This document shows, piece by piece, positions 6,275 through 9,369 of a DNA stretch of 9,369 nucleotides. The stretch comes from Anaerolineales bacterium (GTDB lineage: Bacteria; Chloroflexota; Anaerolineae; Anaerolineales; Villigracilaceae): positions 1 through 9,369 of the forward strand of contig WGAD01000107.1 of the NCBI GenBank assembly GCA_015489255.1, read 5' to 3'. The notes under the pieces are model-generated. The model worked only from the letters and a program-made list of their open reading frames with translations. It made no database searches and was not told where the DNA came from. Every line of letters starts with the position of its first letter. The first letter of the stretch is position 1. The translations under genes and the position numbers were made by a program.

Positions 6275-6744
6275 CGGTCGCCGATTTGCAAACCGTTTAC
6301 TTGCGCGTGCGGGCCGGGCTGGCTTTCACCCTGCTGGGGTACGCCACCTTTCTGGTGGGCGCCAAACCGGAATGGTTCAACCTCGATCGCAGCGAGATCG
6401 TCGGCTTTGTGCAGATCACCGTTTTCTTGCTTGGGCTGGCGTTGATGGGCTTGGGCGCCTACTTCGCCATCGATGGGCTATGGAACGGCGATCGCCGCAG
6501 CCTGTGGGCCGATATCGGCGTCCGCCTGATCAGCACGGGGTATCTGATCGCTGTTTTCTCCGCCATGGCCGATGTCTTTGGCTTTGGCACGCAAACCCTG
6601 CCGCTAGAAACGCCGTACTTTGGCCCCTGGCAGGCACGAGGCACGTTGCTGGGCGAGATCATCATGCTGATCGGCGTCCTGCTGTCCATCCCCTGGCATT
6701 TGTACCGCCCGGGCACGAAGAAAGAAGACGACCCAACCGGCTGA
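6271..6744 (+). CDS. Four-helix integral membrane protein of unknown function
   Basis: This 157-residue protein has four predicted transmembrane segments, about 13-31, 43-67, 82-102 and 122-144, and a charged C-terminal tail (RPGTKKEDDPTG). I recognise no family or catalytic motif. The ATG at 6271 overlaps the dipeptidase TGA (6272-6274), and an extended purine-rich GGAGGGAGG (6262-6270) abuts it, so its translation should be coupled to the dipeptidase. A longer in-frame reading begins far upstream but only as an out-of-frame shadow of the dipeptidase. Charged residues between helices (DLDRSE at 38-42, NGDRRS at 72-77) suggest loops. A partner or transport role with the dipeptidase is a guess from context only. 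Confidence 0.82.
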   Translation: MTVADLQTVYLRVRAGLAFTLLGYATFLVGAKPEWFNLDRSEIVGFVQITVFLLGLALMGLGAYFAIDGLWNGDRRSLWADIGVRLISTGYLIAVFSAMADVFGFGTQTLPLETPYFGPWQARGTLLGEIIMLIGVLLSIPWHLYRPGTKKEDDPTG

Positions 6745-6763
6745 TGTAGCCGGTTTTTCTTTT
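6735..6763 (+). terminator. Rho-independent terminator overlapping the stop codon
   Basis: An 8-bp stem, AACCGGCT (6735-6742) with AGCCGGTT (6748-6755), has a GATGT loop and is followed by TTTCTTTT. The TGA stop at 6742-6744 of the membrane protein lies at the top of the left arm, so the last codons form part of the terminator. Confidence 0.87.
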
Positions 6764-6770
6764 GGGGATA

Positions 6771-6830
6771 CAACTTAACCACTGCTTAATGTCCTATTAT
6801 CTGTAATATAACCACTTTTATCACTTTTTC
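6771..6830 (+). promoter_or_regulatory. AT-rich regulatory region upstream of the two-component operon
   Basis: This region is much richer in A/T than its surroundings. It holds CTTAA twice with an 11-base period (6774-6778 and 6785-6789), the spacing typical of tandem sites for OmpR/PhoB-family dimers. TAACCACT occurs twice, 33 bases apart (6776-6783 and 6809-6816), and CACTTTT twice, 9 bases apart (6813-6819 and 6822-6828). Possible -10 elements are TATTAT (6795-6800) and TAATAT (6804-6809), but neither has a clear -35, as expected of an activator-dependent promoter. Autoregulation by the adjacent response regulator is a plausible inference. Confidence 0.45.
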
Positions 6831-6856
6831 GGATAAAAAACACCTGGGAGAATTTT

Positions 6857-7561
6857 ATGCCGCCATCTCGCATTTTGTTGATCGAAGATGACCAGAGCAT
6901 TGCCGAGCCGTTGATCTTTGGCCTGGAGAAAGAGGGGTTTGTGGTCGTGCACGCGCTGGACGGGCAGGAAGGGTTGCGGCTGGCGCGCAGCCTCTCGCCG
7001 GATGTCGTTTTGCTGGATGTGATGCTGCCGGGCATGGATGGCTATGAGATCTGCCGGCGGCTGCGGCAGGAATCTACCGTGCCGGTGCTGATGGTCACAG
7101 CGCGCGGCCAGGAGATGGAACGGGTGATGGGCCTGGAAGTCGGCGCTGATGATTACATCGTCAAGCCGTTTTCGTTTCAGGAACTGTTGGCCCGGGTGCG
7201 GGCGCTGCTGCGCCGCGTGGCCCTGGACCGCCAGGGGCGGGCCGGGACAGAGGCGATCGTCGTCGATGGCATTCGCCTGGATCGCCTGGCGCGTCGGGTC
7301 ACCCGTGACGGGCAGGCCGTTGAATTGAGCCGCCGGGAGTTCGATTTGCTCTGCGTCCTGATGACCAACGTCGGCCAGGCGCTTTCACGCCAGGAGCTTT
7401 TCGACCGGGTGTGGGGCGAGGCCTGGGTAGGCACGCCGCGCACGCTGGATGTGCACATCCGCTGGCTGAGAGAGAAACTGGAGCCAGACCCCTCCAACCC
7501 GCGTTACATTGAGACGGTGTACGGGTTTGGTTATCGTTTTGTGCAACCGGAGAAAAAATGA
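6857..7561 (+). CDS. OmpR/PhoB-family response regulator
   Basis: This 234-residue protein has a receiver domain (about 5-118) and a winged-helix DNA-binding domain (about 134-230). Receiver residues are all present: Asp11/Asp12 in IEDD, the phosphoacceptor Asp54 in VVLLDVMLPGMDG, Thr81 in VTAR and Lys103 in IVKPF. The C-terminal domain shows LSRREFDLLCVLM, the recognition-helix region TLDVHIRWLREKLEPD (197-211) and the ending YIETVYGFGYRF. It should be phosphorylated by the kinase encoded next and then bind tandem direct repeats as a dimer. The ATG at 6857 is supported by GGGAG (6846-6850), 6 bases upstream. The stop overlaps the kinase ATG (ATGA at 7558-7561). Its regulon cannot be told from sequence, but the upstream direct repeats and the downstream ferredoxin/oxidoreductase genes are candidates. 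Confidence 0.96.
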   Translation: MPPSRILLIEDDQSIAEPLIFGLEKEGFVVVHALDGQEGLRLARSLSPDVVLLDVMLPGMDGYEICRRLRQESTVPVLMVTARGQEMERVMGLEVGADDYIVKPFSFQELLARVRALLRRVALDRQGRAGTEAIVVDGIRLDRLARRVTRDGQAVELSRREFDLLCVLMTNVGQALSRQELFDRVWGEAWVGTPRTLDVHIRWLREKLEPDPSNPRYIETVYGFGYRFVQPEKK

Positions 7562-8988
7562 AAGCCTTTCGCTGGCGCACGCTCAAATTGCAATTGCTGG
7601 CGACTTATTTTCTGCTCATCCTGGTATCGGTTGGCGGCATGAGCATATGGATAGCGCCGCATTTCCAGCGTGAAGCCGAGGAACAGGTGGAGCATGACCT
7701 GGAACTGGAGGCGCACCTGTTGGCAGCCACCCTGCGCGATCACATGGAAGAATTGGAGGAGGGAGAAGATTCGCTGGCGGCCTTGCAGGCGGTGGTATCG
7801 CGCTATAGCAGCCACAGCAATTCGCGCGTGATGGTAGTAGATACCGCTTATCGGGTGCTGGCGGTGTCTTCTCCGGTGGCCTGGGTGCCGCAAGAACGTT
7901 CCCGCCCCGAATTCATGGCCGCCCAAGCCGGGGAAGAACAACACGATGTGCGGCTAGACGAGGCGACCGGCGAGGAACGGATCTTCGTGGCCGCCCCCTT
8001 GCGGGATGAAGACGGTCAATTGTTGGGCTTTGTGCAGGTTTCGCTGCCGATGTGGCCCATTCGCCTGGGAATTTACCGTGCCTGGGCGGCCATGGCCGGC
8101 ATTGTCCTGCTGGTGCTGATCCTGACGGTGCTCGTCAGCCTGGGGTTGGCGCAGCGGATTGTGGCCCCCCTGCACGAACTGGTGCTGTTGGTGGAGCAAG
8201 CTGCCGATGGTAAGTTCCGACAGAGCGCCTTGCCCAAAGGGCCGGAGGAAGTGCGTCACCTGACGGAAAGCTTCAACCGCATGAGCCGACGCTTGTCCGA
8301 TTTGCTGCAACGGCAGCAAGATTTCACGGCCAATGCCGCCCACGAATTGCGCTCTCCGCTGACGGCCCTGCGACTGCGCCTGGAAATGTTGCGCGATCAC
8401 CCCGAAGACAAAGACTTGCACGACCGCTATGTGCGTGAAATGATCGCCGAAGTGGACCATTTGCGCTCGATGGTCGGGCAATTGCTGTACCTGGCCGCAG
8501 CTGAAGAGCAGAAAGAGCAGCCGGCTCCTTTGGATTGCGCCCCCTGGATTTACCAGGTAGTGGATGAGCTGATGCCGTTGTTCTCCGCCCGGCGCGTGCA
8601 GCTGACGGTGGATTCCCCCTCGCACCTGCCGCCGGTGGCCCTCCGCCCGGAGGAGTTTCAGATCATCGTGCGCAATTTGCTGGACAACGCTTGCAAATAC
8701 ACGCCGGAAGGCGGCCAGGTGCGCTTGCAAGCCTGCGCCGCCGAAGACGAGGTCGTGATCCGCGTGCAGGACGATGGTCCGGGCATTCCGCCGGAAGCCC
8801 AGGCGCATATTTTTGAGCGTTTCTATCGCCTGGAGCCGGGCCGCACCGGAGGCAGCGGCCTGGGGCTGGCGCTGGTGCAAACCCTGGTACGGCGCAATGG
8901 CGGTGACATTGCGCTCGACAGCCAGCCTGGCGCAGGAACAACGTTCACCGTTCGTTTTCCAATTGTCAAACAAGGATATGAATCATGA
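7558..8988 (+). CDS. Membrane sensor histidine kinase (HAMP, HisKA, HATPase)
   Basis: This 476-residue protein has two transmembrane helices (about 11-33 and 176-198) flanking a roughly 140-residue extracytoplasmic sensor region, then HAMP (about 199-250), HisKA and HATPase domains. The phosphorylated histidine is His262 in AAHELRSPLT. ATP-binding boxes are N (NLLDNACKYTP, 373-383), G1 (DDGPGI, 405-410), F (IFERFYRLE, 418-426) and G2 (GGSGLGLAL, 431-439), so the kinase looks intact. The sensor begins with an acidic helical stretch (HDLELEAHLL...MEELEEGED) and then a beta-rich part (SRVMVVDTAYRVLAVSS...GEERIFVAAPLRDEDGQLLGFVQVSLP) reminiscent of an extracytoplasmic PAS-like fold. It has no cysteines and no obvious cofactor motif there. 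The start overlaps the regulator stop and the stop overlaps the ferredoxin start, both ATGA. Confidence 0.96.
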   Translation: MKAFRWRTLKLQLLATYFLLILVSVGGMSIWIAPHFQREAEEQVEHDLELEAHLLAATLRDHMEELEEGEDSLAALQAVVSRYSSHSNSRVMVVDTAYRVLAVSSPVAWVPQERSRPEFMAAQAGEEQHDVRLDEATGEERIFVAAPLRDEDGQLLGFVQVSLPMWPIRLGIYRAWAAMAGIVLLVLILTVLVSLGLAQRIVAPLHELVLLVEQAADGKFRQSALPKGPEEVRHLTESFNRMSRRLSDLLQRQQDFTANAAHELRSPLTALRLRLEMLRDHPEDKDLHDRYVREMIAEVDHLRSMVGQLLYLAAAEEQKEQPAPLDCAPWIYQVVDELMPLFSARRVQLTVDSPSHLPPVALRPEEFQIIVRNLLDNACKYTPEGGQVRLQACAAEDEVVIRVQDDGPGIPPEAQAHIFERFYRLEPGRTGGSGLGLALVQTLVRRNGGDIALDSQPGAGTTFTVRFPIVKQGYES

Positions 8989-9242
8989 GCCTGAAAGAAT
9001 TTCTTGAACGTCCCAGCCGGCACACCATTGCCGCCGCCGGCATGGTTGTGCCCGATTCCTTCCGCTGCGTGCAGTGCGGCATTTGCACGTTCAATTGTCC
9101 GGTGGGCATTGATGTCCGCCGCCATGCCTGGGAGGGCAAACCGGTTCAGCACAGCCGCTGCCTGACCTGTGGCGAATGTGTGGCCCGCTGTCCGCGGGGC
9201 GTGCTGCGTTTTGCCCGCACCGACCTCTTTCAAAAGAAATAA
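8985..9242 (+). CDS. 2x[4Fe-4S] ferredoxin-like protein
   Basis: This 85-residue protein has two four-cysteine motifs: Cys28-x2-Cys31-x2-Cys34-x3-Cys38-Pro and Cys59-x2-Cys62-x2-Cys65-x3-Cys69-Pro. The motif pair and the intervening GIDVRRHAWEGKPVQHSR resemble the dicluster ferredoxin domains of HdrC/GlpC-like and FAD-linked electron-transfer proteins rather than a minimal clostridial ferredoxin. It has an N-terminal extension of 27 residues and no signal peptide, so it is probably a soluble cytoplasmic electron carrier or subunit. The ATG at 8985 overlaps the kinase stop, with AAGGA (8972-8976) 8 bases upstream. The FAD oxidoreductase begins 3 bases after the stop and is the obvious redox partner. 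Whether it carries electrons in metabolism or reports redox state to the kinase cannot be told. Confidence 0.93.
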   Translation: MSLKEFLERPSRHTIAAAGMVVPDSFRCVQCGICTFNCPVGIDVRRHAWEGKPVQHSRCLTCGECVARCPRGVLRFARTDLFQKK

Positions 9243-9245
9243 ACC

Positions 9246-9369
9246 ATGCGCTACGTACTTGTGGGTTCTGGTGTGGCCGCGATTGCAGCGGCGGAATCGA
9301 TCCGGCAGCGCGATACGCAGGGTGAAATCGTCATGCTGGCGGAAGACCCCTTTGTCTATTACTCGCGTC
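9246..9369 (+). CDS. FAD-dependent oxidoreductase, N-terminal part only (cut by window edge)
   Basis: Forty-one codons are visible from ATG 9246 to the right edge. The translation starts with a Rossmann-type FAD-binding fold: MRYVLVGSGVAAIAAAESIR, with the GxGxxA motif at residues 7-12. The acidic end of strand two follows (IVMLAEDP, Glu33/Asp34), then FVYYSR, a position where NirB/NADH-oxidase-like pyridine nucleotide disulfide oxidoreductases bind FAD and continue toward the active site. The spacing of 3 bases after the ferredoxin stop implies one transcript and a functional pair. The specific substrate and length cannot be judged from this fragment. Confidence 0.83.
   Translation, partial: MRYVLVGSGVAAIAAAESIRQRDTQGEIVMLAEDPFVYYSR

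Noticed and set aside
7954..8973. Minus-strand open frame of 339 codons
   Set aside because: It is antisense to the histidine kinase, which has every kinase box intact.
1..9369. Mobile element, CRISPR array or RNA gene
   Set aside because: I saw no transposase or integrase motifs, no terminal inverted repeats, no regularly spaced repeat array, and no cloverleaf or rRNA-like stretch.

Overview
The window is GC-rich bacterial chromosome, densely packed, with short intergenic gaps, many four-base stop/start overlaps and E. coli-like promoter and Shine-Dalgarno signals. The gene set (a short four-domain ribosomal protein S1, a DUF1385/YqhQ protein, a lipoprotein built of NFIV...INAIG beta repeats, a ferredoxin with an FAD oxidoreductase) suggests a member of the Chloroflexota, perhaps Anaerolineae or a neighbouring class. 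That assignment is inference from gene style only. There is no sign of a mobile element, CRISPR array, tRNA or rRNA.

Left part, 1-3580, reads leftward. The first gene is a CocE/NonD-type S15 hydrolase with an N-terminal membrane anchor (3580-1853). It is followed 25 bases later by a small lipoprotein with two copies of a beta-rich repeat (1827-1174). A strong hairpin terminator (1152-1124) closes that unit, and its T run doubles as the likely -35 of the next promoter. That promoter drives a DUF1385 membrane protein (1056-163), whose stop overlaps the GTG start of a membrane protein that runs off the left edge.

Middle part, 3581-6763, reads rightward. A divergent intergenic region carries a near-consensus sigma-70 promoter (TTGCCA-N17-TATAAT) for rpsA (3845-5116). 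A long hairpin follows rpsA. Then come an M19 membrane-dipeptidase family enzyme (5177-6274) and an ATGA-coupled four-helix membrane protein of unknown function (6271-6744), ended by a terminator that overlaps the stop codon.

Right part, 6764-9369, is the most interesting. After an AT-rich regulatory region with spaced direct repeats comes an OmpR-type response regulator, an ATGA-coupled HAMP histidine kinase, an ATGA-coupled 2x[4Fe-4S] ferredoxin, and, 3 bases later, the start of an FAD-dependent oxidoreductase cut by the right edge. The tight coupling suggests a two-component system made together with an electron-transfer pair, possibly a redox-responsive module. The signal and the substrate cannot be read from this window.
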